Assembly (NCBI GenBank): GCA_964401045.1
Contig: CAYNXB010000055.1
Span: 1-16,436, forward strand
DNA: 16,436 nt
DNA from: CAYNXB01 sp964401045
GTDB lineage: Bacteria > Pseudomonadota > Alphaproteobacteria > Sphingomonadales > Sphingomonadaceae
Reading direction: 5' to 3'
Below, piece after piece: positions 1 to 7,229 of the stretch. Positions within the stretch are counted from its first letter, which is position 1. Every line of letters starts with the position of its first letter. The translations under genes were made by a program, and so were the position numbers. The notes beneath the pieces are model-generated. The model saw nothing but the letters and a program-made list of their open reading frames with translations, did no database searches and was not told where the DNA came from.

Positions 1-306
1 CTGGAACACCATGCCGACCCGGGCGCGGAGTTGCACAACGTCCATCGAGGACTTGTAGATGTCCTCCCCATCGAGCTCGATCGAGCCTTCGACCCGCGCG
101 TTGGCGATGGTGTCGTTCATCCGGTTGAGGGTGCGAAGGAACGTCGACTTGCCACAGCCGGACGGGCCGATGAAGGCGGTGACGAACTCGGTCGGGATGT
201 CGATCGATACCGAATCGAGCGCCTTCTTGTCACCGTAGAAAACGGAGACATCGCGCGCGCTCATTTTCGGCTCGCTATTTGTGAGGGACGTTGTTTCGGT
301 CACCAT
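1..306 (-). CDS. pstB: Phosphate ABC transporter ATP-binding protein PstB (partial, N-terminal 102 residues)
   Basis: This is the ATPase of the high-affinity phosphate importer; it sits on the cytoplasmic face of PstC-PstA and powers phosphate uptake. The first 102 codons are visible and the frame runs open off the left edge. The translation shows the ABC core start (SARDVSVFYGDKKALDSVSI), Walker A GPSGCGKS at residues 47-54, the Pst-typical LRTLNRMND just after it, and VGMVFQ at the edge, where the Q-loop begins. The Walker B and signature motifs lie outside the window. The start is the ATG at 306, which overlaps the end of pstA by 7 nt (ATGGTGA), so translational coupling is likely. phoU and phoB would be expected next, beyond the edge, by analogy with Caulobacter; this cannot be seen here. 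Confidence 0.96.
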   Translation of the reverse strand, partial: MVTETTSLTNSEPKMSARDVSVFYGDKKALDSVSIDIPTEFVTAFIGPSGCGKSTFLRTLNRMNDTIANARVEGSIELDGEDIYKSSMDVVQLRARVGMVFQ

Positions 307-1550
307 TTCTTCTCAAAGCGATTGCGCAGGTAGATAGCAATACCATTCATCAGCAGTAGGAATACCAGCAGTACGATAATAGCGGCAGATGTCCGTTCGA
401 CGAAACCGCGGTCGATCTCGTCGGACCAGAGGAAGATCTGCACCGGTAGCACGGTTGCCGGCGAGGTCAGGCCGGCAGGCGGCGTTGCGACGAATGCACG
501 CATGCCGATCATCAGCAGCGGCGCTGTCTCGCCCAGCGCGCGGGCCATGCCGATGATGGTGCCGGTCAGGATTCCCGGAAGCGCCAGCGGCAGCACATGA
601 TGGAACACCACCTGGATCGGGCTGGCGCCGATCGCGAGCGCACCGTCTCGAATCGAAGGAGGGACGGCCTTGATCGCGTTGCGCCCCGCGATCACGATCA
701 CCGGCATCGTCATCAGGGCCAGCGTCATGCCCCCGATCAGCGGGGCGGAGCGATAGCTGGGGAAGACGGCGAGGAACACCGCCAGGCCGAGCAAGCCGAA
801 GATGATCGAGGGGACCGCTGCAAGATTGTTGATCGAAACCTCGATCAGGTCGGTCCAGCGGTTCCGTGGCGCATATTCCTCGAGGTAGAGCGCGGCCAGC
901 ACGCCCACCGGGAAGGCAAGGCCGAGCGTCACCAGCATCGTCAGGATCGAGCCCTTGAGCGCGCCCCAGATGCCGACCATTTGCGGATCTGTGGCGTCGG
1001 CGCGCGTCAGGAAGCCCCAGTCGATGTTGCGATCGATCGCGCCCTGGCTGGCGAGCCGTGCGGCCAGTGGTTGCAACTGGGCATTGCTGTCACCGCCATA
1101 GGCTGCTGCGAGGTCGGCGGTCGCAGGCAGGTGCATGGTCGCCTTGCGCTGGAGCAGGCCCGGGTCGGCGATGATCGCGTCGGCCACCACGCGCCAAGCG
1201 TCGGGGCTTACTTGCGCCGCGCCATCATCACCAAGGGCTCTTCCGGCATAGAACCGGACCACCGCGGGCAGGCCCTGTGCTTCAAGCGTCTGCATGGCCG
1301 AGGGCTGGGACAGGCTGTTTGCATCGCCCGCGATCCCGGCGTTGGGGAAGTCGATCGGCACCGCCAGCTCGGTCCGCTGGAAGCCCCCGATGCCGTTCAT
1401 CGTCATCGTCACCAGCAGGAATGCCAGCACCGCCACCGAAAACAGGATCGCGCCGAGGCCGAGCGCCTTGAAGCGCTTCTCGGCTGCGTAGCGCTTGCGC
1501 AGCCGCGCCTCGAACGCCGCGGTGCGGGTGGGGAGGATTTGCTCACTCAT
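300..1550 (-). CDS. pstA: Phosphate ABC transporter permease PstA (DUF3333-type N-terminus)
   Basis: Inner-membrane permease that forms the phosphate channel with PstC. The chosen start is the ATG at 1550 (MSEQILPTRTAAF), giving 416 residues; it overlaps the pstC stop by 8 nt (ATGAGTGA), the usual coupling arrangement, whereas an in-frame start at 1601 would lie deep inside pstC. One membrane segment (about residues 31-51) is followed by about 150 polar, probably periplasmic residues, and then by the permease domain from about residue 195. The cytoplasmic EAA-type loop that contacts PstB is at about 302-326 (DGALAIGASPIQVV...LPGI). E. coli PstA is near 300 residues; the extra N-terminal part matches what is known as DUF3333 in alphaproteobacterial PstA. 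Third gene of the phoR-pstCAB series. Confidence 0.95.
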   Translation of the reverse strand: MSEQILPTRTAAFEARLRKRYAAEKRFKALGLGAILFSVAVLAFLLVTMTMNGIGGFQRTELAVPIDFPNAGIAGDANSLSQPSAMQTLEAQGLPAVVRFYAGRALGDDGAAQVSPDAWRVVADAIIADPGLLQRKATMHLPATADLAAAYGGDSNAQLQPLAARLASQGAIDRNIDWGFLTRADATDPQMVGIWGALKGSILTMLVTLGLAFPVGVLAALYLEEYAPRNRWTDLIEVSINNLAAVPSIIFGLLGLAVFLAVFPSYRSAPLIGGMTLALMTMPVIVIAGRNAIKAVPPSIRDGALAIGASPIQVVFHHVLPLALPGILTGTIIGMARALGETAPLLMIGMRAFVATPPAGLTSPATVLPVQIFLWSDEIDRGFVERTSAAIIVLLVFLLLMNGIAIYLRNRFEKKW

Positions 1551-2928
1551 AGGCTTCACGGAACCGCCGGACGACGCGCAGGGCGACGATGTTGAGCCCA
1601 AGCGTCACGAGGAACAGGACGAACCCGAGCGCAAAGGCGCTGAGCGTGGCGGGATGGTCGAAACTGCCTTCGCCGGTGAGCATGGCGACGATCTGGAAGG
1701 TGACCGTGGTCATCGCCTCGAGCGGGTTGGCCGAGAGGTTGGCGGCAGCACCGGCTGCCATCACCACGATCATCGTCTCGCCAATCGCGCGACTGACCGC
1801 GAGCATGATTCCGGCGACGATGCCGGGGAGGGCGGCGGGCACCAGCACGCGGCGGATCGTCTCGTTGGTGGTGGCGCCCATCGCCAGGCTGCCGTCACGC
1901 ATCGCCTGCGGCACGGCGGCAATCGAATCGTCGGCCATGGAGGATACGAACGGGATGATCATCACGCCCATCACGAGGCCCGCGGCGAGTGCGCTCTCGC
2001 TCGAGGCGTTCTCGATGCCGATTGCCCGTGCCGCGTCGCGTACCGTCGGCGCCACCGCCAGCGCTGCAAAGTAGCCGTAGACCACTGTCGGCACGCCGGC
2101 GAGAATCTCGAGGGTCGGCTTGAGCGTCTTGCGCCAGGCGGGGCTGGCGTATTGCGTGAGGTAGATCGCGCTCATCAGCCCGAGCGGGATCGCGACCAGC
2201 ATGGCGATGATCGCGCCGATGTATAGCGTTCCCCAGAACAGCGGGATCGCACCGTAGCGCGAGCCGTCCGGACTATCCGCGCTGCTCATCGGGTCAGGCC
2301 CCCAGTGAGTCCCGAACAGGAAATCGACCGGCGAGACCTTGCCGAAGAAGCGCACTGTCTCGAACACAAGGCTGGCGAAGATGCCCAGGGTGGTCAGGAT
2401 CGCGACCAGCGAGGCGAGCAGCAGCATCGTCATCACGATGCGCTCAACCCGCGTGCGGGCTGCGAAATCGGGCCGCAGGCGCAGGAAGGACCATGCCCCG
2501 CCAGCCAGCGCCAGCGCCAAGGTGACGACGAGCCCAATCGCGTTCATCCGCCCGATCGCTTCGCGAAACGGTTCGATCAGCGGTCGCGCCTCGACGTGGA
2601 ACACCCCGGCCACGGCGCCCGTGGCGGCGTTACGCGCTTCGCCGAGCAGCATGTCCCGCTGGAGGTCGAACGCCGGAAGATTGCCTCCGGCCGGGCTGGC
2701 GAGCACCGAAGCGGTGACAAGCTGGGGCGCCGCGACGCTCCAGATAATCAGGAACGTCAGCACCGGAAGCACGATCCATAGCGCAACGTACCAGCCATAA
2801 TGCGCGGGGAGCGACGTAAAGCGTCCGGCGGGGGCCGCCCTGCGGTATCCCCATGCGCGCGCGCGCGCCGCCAGCCAGCCGAACAGCGCAAGGCCGAGTG
2901 CAAGCAGGAATAGGATCGCGGGAGACAT
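1543..2928 (-). CDS. pstC: Phosphate ABC transporter permease PstC (extended N-terminus)
   Basis: Inner-membrane permease partner of PstA in the phosphate importer, 461 residues against about 320 in E. coli. The extension contains two hydrophobic segments (about 2-20 and 47-66), a polar stretch of about 65 residues and another segment (about 130-148); such N-terminal regions are known in alphaproteobacterial PstC. The permease core starts near residue 165. The EAA loop lies at about 345-369 (DGSLAMGATTNETIRR...LPGI). The start is the ATG at 2928; only a weak GAG-type ribosome site precedes it. It follows phoR after an 88-nt gap that contains a Pho box, so it probably has its own PhoB-dependent promoter. 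No gene for the periplasmic binding protein PstS is present at its usual place in front of pstC. Confidence 0.95.
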   Translation of the reverse strand: MSPAILFLLALGLALFGWLAARARAWGYRRAAPAGRFTSLPAHYGWYVALWIVLPVLTFLIIWSVAAPQLVTASVLASPAGGNLPAFDLQRDMLLGEARNAATGAVAGVFHVEARPLIEPFREAIGRMNAIGLVVTLALALAGGAWSFLRLRPDFAARTRVERIVMTMLLLASLVAILTTLGIFASLVFETVRFFGKVSPVDFLFGTHWGPDPMSSADSPDGSRYGAIPLFWGTLYIGAIIAMLVAIPLGLMSAIYLTQYASPAWRKTLKPTLEILAGVPTVVYGYFAALAVAPTVRDAARAIGIENASSESALAAGLVMGVMIIPFVSSMADDSIAAVPQAMRDGSLAMGATTNETIRRVLVPAALPGIVAGIMLAVSRAIGETMIVVMAAGAAANLSANPLEAMTTVTFQIVAMLTGEGSFDHPATLSAFALGFVLFLVTLGLNIVALRVVRRFREAYE

Positions 2929-2997
2929 CGGCTACTCGCGGCTCGGCAGCGTGGCCCCTCGCCACACATAACGTGCGACCGCCGATGGTGGAGAAAT

Positions 2998-3015
2998 GTG
3001 ACAACCGGATGACAA
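2998..3015 (-). promoter_or_regulatory. Pho box upstream of pstC
   Basis: On the minus strand the sequence reads TTGTCAT, four bases, TTGTCAC: two 7-bp half-sites with an 11-bp repeat length, very close to the PhoB consensus CTGTCAT-N4-CTGTCAC (only the first base of each half differs). It begins one base after the phoR stop codon and about 70 nt before the pstC start. Seen: the repeat and its spacing. Inferred: binding by phosphorylated PhoB, so that pstCAB is induced by phosphate limitation independently of phoR read-through. I could not fix the -10 element. Confidence 0.8.
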
Positions 3016-3016
3016 G

Positions 3017-4204
3017 TCAGGCCCCATCGTCCGACAGCGGGATCTTGACGGTCACCGTCGTACCCACGCCCTGCCGGCTTTCGATGTCGAGCCACCCGCG
3101 ATGGCGCTCGACGATGTGTTTGACGATCGCCAAGCCCAGGCCCGTCCCGCCGCCCGCACGACTGCGGCCGGGATCGGTTCGGTAGAACCGCCGCGTGAGG
3201 TGCGGCAGATGCTCCGGCGCAATGCCTTCGCCGTGGTCGGTAACGGTCAGCACGGCGCGGGCGTTTTCGGCTTTCGATACCTCGACTTGTACCGGCTGCT
3301 CCGGGTCGCCGTACTTGATCGCGTTGTCGACCAGGTTGCGCACGAGCTGTTCGAGCTGTTGCGGGTCGCCCCGCAATTGCAACCTGTCCTTGACAACCTT
3401 GACCTTGATTCGCGCCTTGTCCTCCGGCCGGCCCGCTTCGCCTGCCGCCTTGGTCACCAGCTTGCCGAAATCGACCAGCTCGTTCGGCCGTTCGTGCTTC
3501 TCGGCTTCGACCCGCGACAGCGACATCAGGTCCGACACCAGTGCCTGCAACCGGCGTGCCTCGCGCAGCACGGTTTCATGGAAACGGCGCGCGGTTTTCG
3601 GATCGACCCCCTCGCCGTCGTCGATCAAGGTTTCGACGTATCCGATGATCGAAGCGAGTGGCGTGCGCAGCTCGTGGCTGGCATTGGCGACGAAATCGGT
3701 ATGCGCGCGGCTGACGTCTGCTTCGGCCGAACGGTTGTGCAGTTCGATCAGCCAGTAGCGCTCGTCGATCGGATGGCGGTTGAGCTGCCAGATCGAGCGC
3801 GGCCCAGTCAGGCCTTCGATCGTTGCCGTGCCATCGCCGGTGAGATCGAGCAGGGCGATCGCCTCCGGGTGGCGCAGCGCGACGCGGGCGTCCTGGCCCA
3901 CGATATGCGCGCCGAACGCGGCGCGCGCTTCAGAATTGGCGAGCACGATGCGGTTGCGATCAAGCATCATCAAAGGCAGCGAGAACTGATCGATCAGCTC
4001 ACGGATTCCATCGAGGCCCAGGCGCACGCCGTCTTCACGTGCACGTTCGATCACCGGTTCGGGGCGCGCGAGCCACAACGATCCGATCCACAACAGCAAT
4101 ACGGCGGTGACGAGCCAGGGATCGGTGCGGGCGAGCAGCATGCCCGCGCCCGCTGCCAACGCCAGGATGATCCCCGGCCAGGGAAGGGGGCGCTGGGGGT
4201 TCAT
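3017..4204 (-). CDS. phoR: Phosphate regulon sensor histidine kinase PhoR
   Basis: Membrane histidine kinase that, with the Pst transporter and PhoU, senses phosphate supply and phosphorylates PhoB. The chosen start is ATG 4204 (MNPQRPLPWPG), preceded by GGAG at 8 nt, giving 395 residues; an in-frame start at 4264 would add 20 residues of unlikely sequence. Two close membrane segments (about 8-26 and 29-46) lack a large periplasmic loop, as is typical of PhoR. A PAS-like region (about 65-160) follows, then HisKA with FVANASHELRTPL (phospho-acceptor His about 177). The ATPase domain shows the N box LVRNLVDNAIKYG (about 287-299), G1 DHGEGI (about 323) and G2 GGGTGLGLA (about 351). It stands directly upstream of pstC on the same strand. 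All kinase boxes are intact. The partner phoB is not in the window. Confidence 0.94.
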   Translation of the reverse strand: MNPQRPLPWPGIILALAAGAGMLLARTDPWLVTAVLLLWIGSLWLARPEPVIERAREDGVRLGLDGIRELIDQFSLPLMMLDRNRIVLANSEARAAFGAHIVGQDARVALRHPEAIALLDLTGDGTATIEGLTGPRSIWQLNRHPIDERYWLIELHNRSAEADVSRAHTDFVANASHELRTPLASIIGYVETLIDDGEGVDPKTARRFHETVLREARRLQALVSDLMSLSRVEAEKHERPNELVDFGKLVTKAAGEAGRPEDKARIKVKVVKDRLQLRGDPQQLEQLVRNLVDNAIKYGDPEQPVQVEVSKAENARAVLTVTDHGEGIAPEHLPHLTRRFYRTDPGRSRAGGGTGLGLAIVKHIVERHRGWLDIESRQGVGTTVTVKIPLSDDGA

Positions 4205-4267
4205 CGCGGAGGCTCCATTACCGAGTGAGGTCCGCCCCCACCAGTGCGAAGTACCATGCCGCAAAAT

Positions 4268-4285
4268 ATGACAGGATGGTGACCC
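4268..4285 (-). promoter_or_regulatory. Possible Pho-box-like repeat upstream of phoR
   Basis: On the minus strand GGGTCAC, four bases, CTGTCAT forms an 11-bp direct repeat about 64 nt before the phoR start. The second half-site is a perfect consensus half-site; the first matches 5 of 7 and lies inside the 3' end of tRNA-Glu, whose sequence is fixed by the tRNA fold. The match may therefore be partly accidental. If real, it would give phosphate control to phoR. Confidence 0.3.
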
Positions 4286-4351
4286 CTACGGGAATCGAAC
4301 CCGTGTTTCAGCCGTGAGAGGGCCGCGTCCTAACCGCTAGACGAAGGGGCC
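4277..4351 (-). tRNA. tRNA-Glu (anticodon CTC)
   Basis: A 75-nt cloverleaf on the minus strand with an encoded 3' CCA. The acceptor arm GGCCCCT pairs with AGGGGTC (one G-U). The T arm carries GGTTCGATTCC. The anticodon stem CGGCC/GGCTG holds the loop CTCTCAC with anticodon CTC (4316-4318). It reads GAG codons, which are frequent in this GC-rich genome. It differs from the upstream tRNA-Glu(TTC) only at the middle anticodon-loop position 34. Confidence 0.96.
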
Positions 4352-4380
4352 ATAAGGCAATCGAATTACCACACCTTCTC

Positions 4381-4455
4381 TGGTGACCCCTACGGGAATC
4401 GAACCCGTGTTTCAGCCGTGAAAGGGCCGCGTCCTAACCGCTAGACGAAGGGGCC
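4381..4455 (-). tRNA. tRNA-Glu (anticodon TTC)
   Basis: A 75-nt cloverleaf, identical to the neighbouring tRNA-Glu except for one base: the anticodon loop is CTTTCAC with anticodon TTC (4420-4422). The 3' CCA is encoded. It is the first tRNA transcribed on the minus strand; 29 nt separate it from the CTC copy, so the two are probably processed from one transcript. Glu-tRNA from this gene also feeds tetrapyrrole synthesis by the C5 route in alphaproteobacteria that use that route; nothing in the window tells which route is used here. Confidence 0.97.
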
Positions 4456-4473
4456 GCCCGAAGGCGAGCGGCG

Positions 4474-4502
4474 CACTTAGGAGGGAGGCGGGATGGGGTC
4501 AA
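4474..4502 (-). promoter_or_regulatory. Candidate promoter of the tRNA-Glu pair
   Basis: On the minus strand TTGACC (4497-4502) is followed after exactly 17 nt by TAAGTG (4474-4479). The -35 matches the consensus at five of six positions; the -10 is poor. The predicted start near 4467 lies about 12 nt before the mature tRNA 5' end, a normal leader length. recJ ends 12 nt upstream of the -35, so the tRNAs need not depend on recJ transcription. Confidence 0.45.
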
Positions 4503-4513
4503 GCCCTACGCCT

Positions 4514-6304
4514 TCAGTCGGCCCAGGCTGCGTCCTCGAGGTGCAACTCGGCCTTTGGCTGGGCTCCCCAGTCGTCGATCTTGGCTCGCCCGGCGAGCCA
4601 CAGCCGGCGGTCCTTCGCGCCGTGGAGCAAGGTCTGCCCCAGCGCGGTCTCCGCCGCCCTGAAGGCGACCGCCTTGAGGCTCGCGCCGTCCTGGCCCGAG
4701 GCGATCACGCGCACATGATCGGTGCCGACCACGTCGGCCTTGACCAGCCGCACCGGGCCCAGCGCGATCTTGGGCCCCGGCCAGCCCACCCCGAATGGCC
4801 CTGCGGTCTCGAGCGTCTCGACCAGCTCTGGCACCAGTCCGCCCGGCGCGATCGCGAGATCCAGCAGCATAGAGCGATCGGCGCTGGCGCGGCTCACCGG
4901 ACCTTCAAGACGTTCGTCGAGCCATTCCGAGAGCGCTTCGAGCTTGCCAGGCGCGATGGTCAGCCCCGCCGCCATGGCATGTCCGCCACCCGCGACGAGC
5001 AAGCCCGCTTCGCGCGCAGCGATAATCGCGGCACCGAGATCGACTCCGGCAATCGAGCGCCCCGAGCCCTTGCCGTTTCCGCCTTCGTCCGCGTCGAGCG
5101 CGACGACCAGCGCCGGTTTGCCGGTCTTCTCCTTGATCCGCCCGGCGACGATCCCGATCACGCCCGGATGCCAACCGCGCCCGGCGACCACCACGACCGC
5201 GCGGTTGTGCTGGCTCGCGAGCTGTTCTTCCGCTTCCGCCTGCACCGCCGCTTCGATCGCGCGGCGTTCCTCGTTGAGGGTAGAAAGCTGCCCCGCGATG
5301 ACGCGTGCCTCGTCCGGGTCTTCGGTGGTCAGCAACCGCACGCCCAGTGTCGCCTCGCCGACCCGGCCCCCCGCGTTGATCCGCGGCCCGAGCGCAAAAC
5401 CGCAGTCGCTGCAACTCGGCGGCCGGTTAAGGCGGCTTGCATCGATCAGCGCGGCCATGCCGACGTTCTGGCGCCGGGCCATCACCTTGAGCCCTTGCGC
5501 GACGAACGCGCGGTTGAGTCCGCGGATTTGCGCGACATCGGCAACCGTGCCGAGCGCGACAAGGTCGAGCAATGCCATCAGATCAGGCTCGGCGCGCGTT
5601 TCGAAGAAACCGCGACTACGCAGCGTGCGCAGCAGCGCCACGCCGAGCAGGAAAGCGACGCCGACTGCCGCCAGGTGGCCGTGCGCGGCGCCCAGATCGC
5701 TCTCGTCGAGCCGGTTGGGGTTCACCAGTGCGGCCGCTTTCGGCAGCTCGGGTGAGCACTTGTGGTGGTCCACGACGATCACGTCGACCCCGGCATCGTG
5801 CGCGGCGGCGAGCGCCTCGTGCGCCATCGCCCCGCAATCGACTGTCACGATCAGGCTCGAACCTTCCCGCGCGAGGCGCACAAGCGCCTCGCCGCTGGGC
5901 CCGTACCCTTCGAGCAGCCGATCGGGAATGTAATAGCGCGGGGAGATGCCGAGGCCGCGCAACAGGCGAACCAGCAGCGCCGCGCTGGTCGCGCCGTCCA
6001 CGTCATAGTCGCCATAGATCGTGACCGTCTCGTTACCGAGCACGGCCTGGGCCAGCCGGTCCGCCGCAGCGTCCATGTCGCGAAAATGCGAAGGGTCGGG
6101 CAGGAATTCGCGCAAGGTCGGCACGCGGTGGCGGGCGAGATCCTCACGGGCGACGCCCCGCGCGAGCAGCAATTGGGTGACGATGTCGCCTTCAAGTCCA
6201 GCGGCGGAGCCGGCCAGCTCCATGTTCCCGCCGCGCCAGCGCCACGCGAGGCCGGAAATCGAGCGTTCGACCCCGAAAACGGCGGCGAGGGAGTTTTGGA
6301 CCAT
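4514..6304 (-). CDS. recJ: Single-stranded-DNA-specific 5'-3' exonuclease RecJ
   Basis: Cytoplasmic nuclease that degrades single-stranded DNA 5' to 3' in RecF-pathway recombination and in mismatch and base excision repair. At 596 residues it has normal family length. The DHH phosphoesterase core shows GDYDVDG (98-104), TVDCG (about 154-158), VVDHHKC with the DHH triad at 179-181, and LGTVADVAQIRG (about 251-262). GPRINAGGRVGEA lies at about 307-319. The DHHA1 domain carries GRGWHPGVIGIVAGRI (375-390) and GGGHAMAAG (439-447). A C-terminal OB-like region follows. All metal-binding motifs look intact. Start at ATG 6304; the FGVERSISGLAWRWR stretch just after it is the kind of N-terminus seen in RecJ, but the ribosome site is weak. 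Probably monocistronic, with the tRNA-Glu genes downstream. Confidence 0.95.
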   Translation of the reverse strand: MVQNSLAAVFGVERSISGLAWRWRGGNMELAGSAAGLEGDIVTQLLLARGVAREDLARHRVPTLREFLPDPSHFRDMDAAADRLAQAVLGNETVTIYGDYDVDGATSAALLVRLLRGLGISPRYYIPDRLLEGYGPSGEALVRLAREGSSLIVTVDCGAMAHEALAAAHDAGVDVIVVDHHKCSPELPKAAALVNPNRLDESDLGAAHGHLAAVGVAFLLGVALLRTLRSRGFFETRAEPDLMALLDLVALGTVADVAQIRGLNRAFVAQGLKVMARRQNVGMAALIDASRLNRPPSCSDCGFALGPRINAGGRVGEATLGVRLLTTEDPDEARVIAGQLSTLNEERRAIEAAVQAEAEEQLASQHNRAVVVVAGRGWHPGVIGIVAGRIKEKTGKPALVVALDADEGGNGKGSGRSIAGVDLGAAIIAAREAGLLVAGGGHAMAAGLTIAPGKLEALSEWLDERLEGPVSRASADRSMLLDLAIAPGGLVPELVETLETAGPFGVGWPGPKIALGPVRLVKADVVGTDHVRVIASGQDGASLKAVAFRAAETALGQTLLHGAKDRRLWLAGRAKIDDWGAQPKAELHLEDAAWAD

Positions 6305-6437
6305 CGAGACCGACTACCCCGATGGCAGGAAACGAGAAAGGCCTTCGGTCGTATATTCCCGAATTACATCCGGTCCGGAGTGTTTCCGGTGACGAAGACT
6401 CGACGCCATCTTTGGCGGCACTTAGAATCCGGCCGAA
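6305..6437. other. Divergent intergenic region recJ / nuclease unit
   Basis: A 133-nt spacer that must hold the promoters for recJ (minus) and the 6438-7804 unit (plus). It contains an AT-rich TATATT at 6352-6357 and a short perfect hairpin CGCCA-TCTT-TGGCG at 6404-6417, just ahead of the plus-strand unit. I cannot assign a convincing -35/-10 pair on either strand. Confidence 0.4.
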
Positions 6438-7229
6438 TTGGGAAGGGCTTATCAAATCACGCACGACGATCGACAGGGGGGGAATGGAAGCCCGGGCGGC
6501 GTCACGCTGCTGTTCCGCCATGGAGCGCGGCCGGATGCGGCGGCGGTGCACGCACTCGCCCAAAACACTGGCGTGTTCACCGTCAGTCACCATCCGGCCG
6601 AGAGGAGTGGTTCAGGCGGCGAGAACGACAACTGGCTCGAACTCCTGATCAACGGACTGACGTTCGACATGCGCGGCCTTGCGGGCGGCTTGCCGGTCGA
6701 AATGCCGGCCTTGCGGCACAACTTCGGGCTCGACGATCCCTTGCCGGGCGCGGTGCAGGCCGTCTCGCTGGCCGCCGGCCCCCATCTTGCCGGCGGCGAG
6801 AACATGATGCCGATCGTGCGCAGCCAGCTCGCGCTATCGCTGCGCCTCGCTACCCTGCCCGGGGTTGTCGCGATCGTCTGGACGCCGGCGCAGAGCGCGA
6901 TGGCGGTGGATCACTTCACCACGCTGGTATCGACCTGGCTGGAAGGCGGCGCGTTTCCGGCCCTGGGGCTGACCGCGTTCTCGCTCGCGCTCGACGGTGG
7001 ACTGCAGAGCGACGGCCTCGCATTCTTCACCGGCCAGGAACTGCGCCTCGAGCCGGAGTTGGTGGAGGATGGTGTCGCGGCTACCAAGCTCGCGGTGCGC
7101 CTGATCAACGAACTCGTCGAATACGGTAAAGTCGCCGAGCGATTTGAGATGACCGGTCCCGACGGGGCGCCGCTTGTTCTCGAACCGTCGGCCAACGGCG
7201 CCTTCGTCCGGGTCCGGGCCGGGAGGTGA
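6438..7229 (+). CDS. Conserved-looking hypothetical protein, possibly DUF4261-like, upstream partner of an AHH nuclease
   Basis: I do not recognise this 263-residue protein with certainty. It is soluble, without signal peptide or membrane segment, and opens with VTLLFRHGARPDAAAVHALA. Its second half, with PALGLTAFSLALDGGLQSDG, FFTGQELRLEPEL and a final stretch on keeping or losing a C-terminal domain (EYGKVAERFEMTGPDGAPLVLE), resembles the layout of DUF4261 proteins; this is recollection of the family pattern, not an alignment. The only start before the conserved part is TTG 6438, 13 nt after an in-frame stop; it has no good ribosome site, so the N-terminus is uncertain. A run of seven G at 6476-6482 lies in this weak region. 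The stop overlaps the next gene's GTG start by 4 nt, so the two proteins are probably made together. Confidence 0.7.
   Translation: MGRAYQITHDDRQGGNGSPGGVTLLFRHGARPDAAAVHALAQNTGVFTVSHHPAERSGSGGENDNWLELLINGLTFDMRGLAGGLPVEMPALRHNFGLDDPLPGAVQAVSLAAGPHLAGGENMMPIVRSQLALSLRLATLPGVVAIVWTPAQSAMAVDHFTTLVSTWLEGGAFPALGLTAFSLALDGGLQSDGLAFFTGQELRLEPELVEDGVAATKLAVRLINELVEYGKVAERFEMTGPDGAPLVLEPSANGAFVRVRAGR

Noticed and set aside
597..2226. Plus-strand open frames opposite pstA and pstC
   Set aside because: They are shadows; the minus strand encodes both permeases over the full length.
2855..2868. An alternating GC run of seven repeats, possible Z-DNA
   Set aside because: It encodes ARARA in the pstC N-terminus and is explained by codon bias.
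3101..4228. A 375-codon open frame opposite phoR
   Set aside because: It is the complement of a clear PhoR kinase with all boxes intact; Arg/Gln/Asp-rich translation is typical of antisense frames in GC-rich DNA.
4493..7129. Long plus-strand open frames across recJ and beyond (4493-5755, 4722-5933, 5762-7129)
   Set aside because: They lie opposite intact RecJ motifs or out of frame with the 6438 gene, and their translations are low-complexity Arg/Ala/Ser/Pro.
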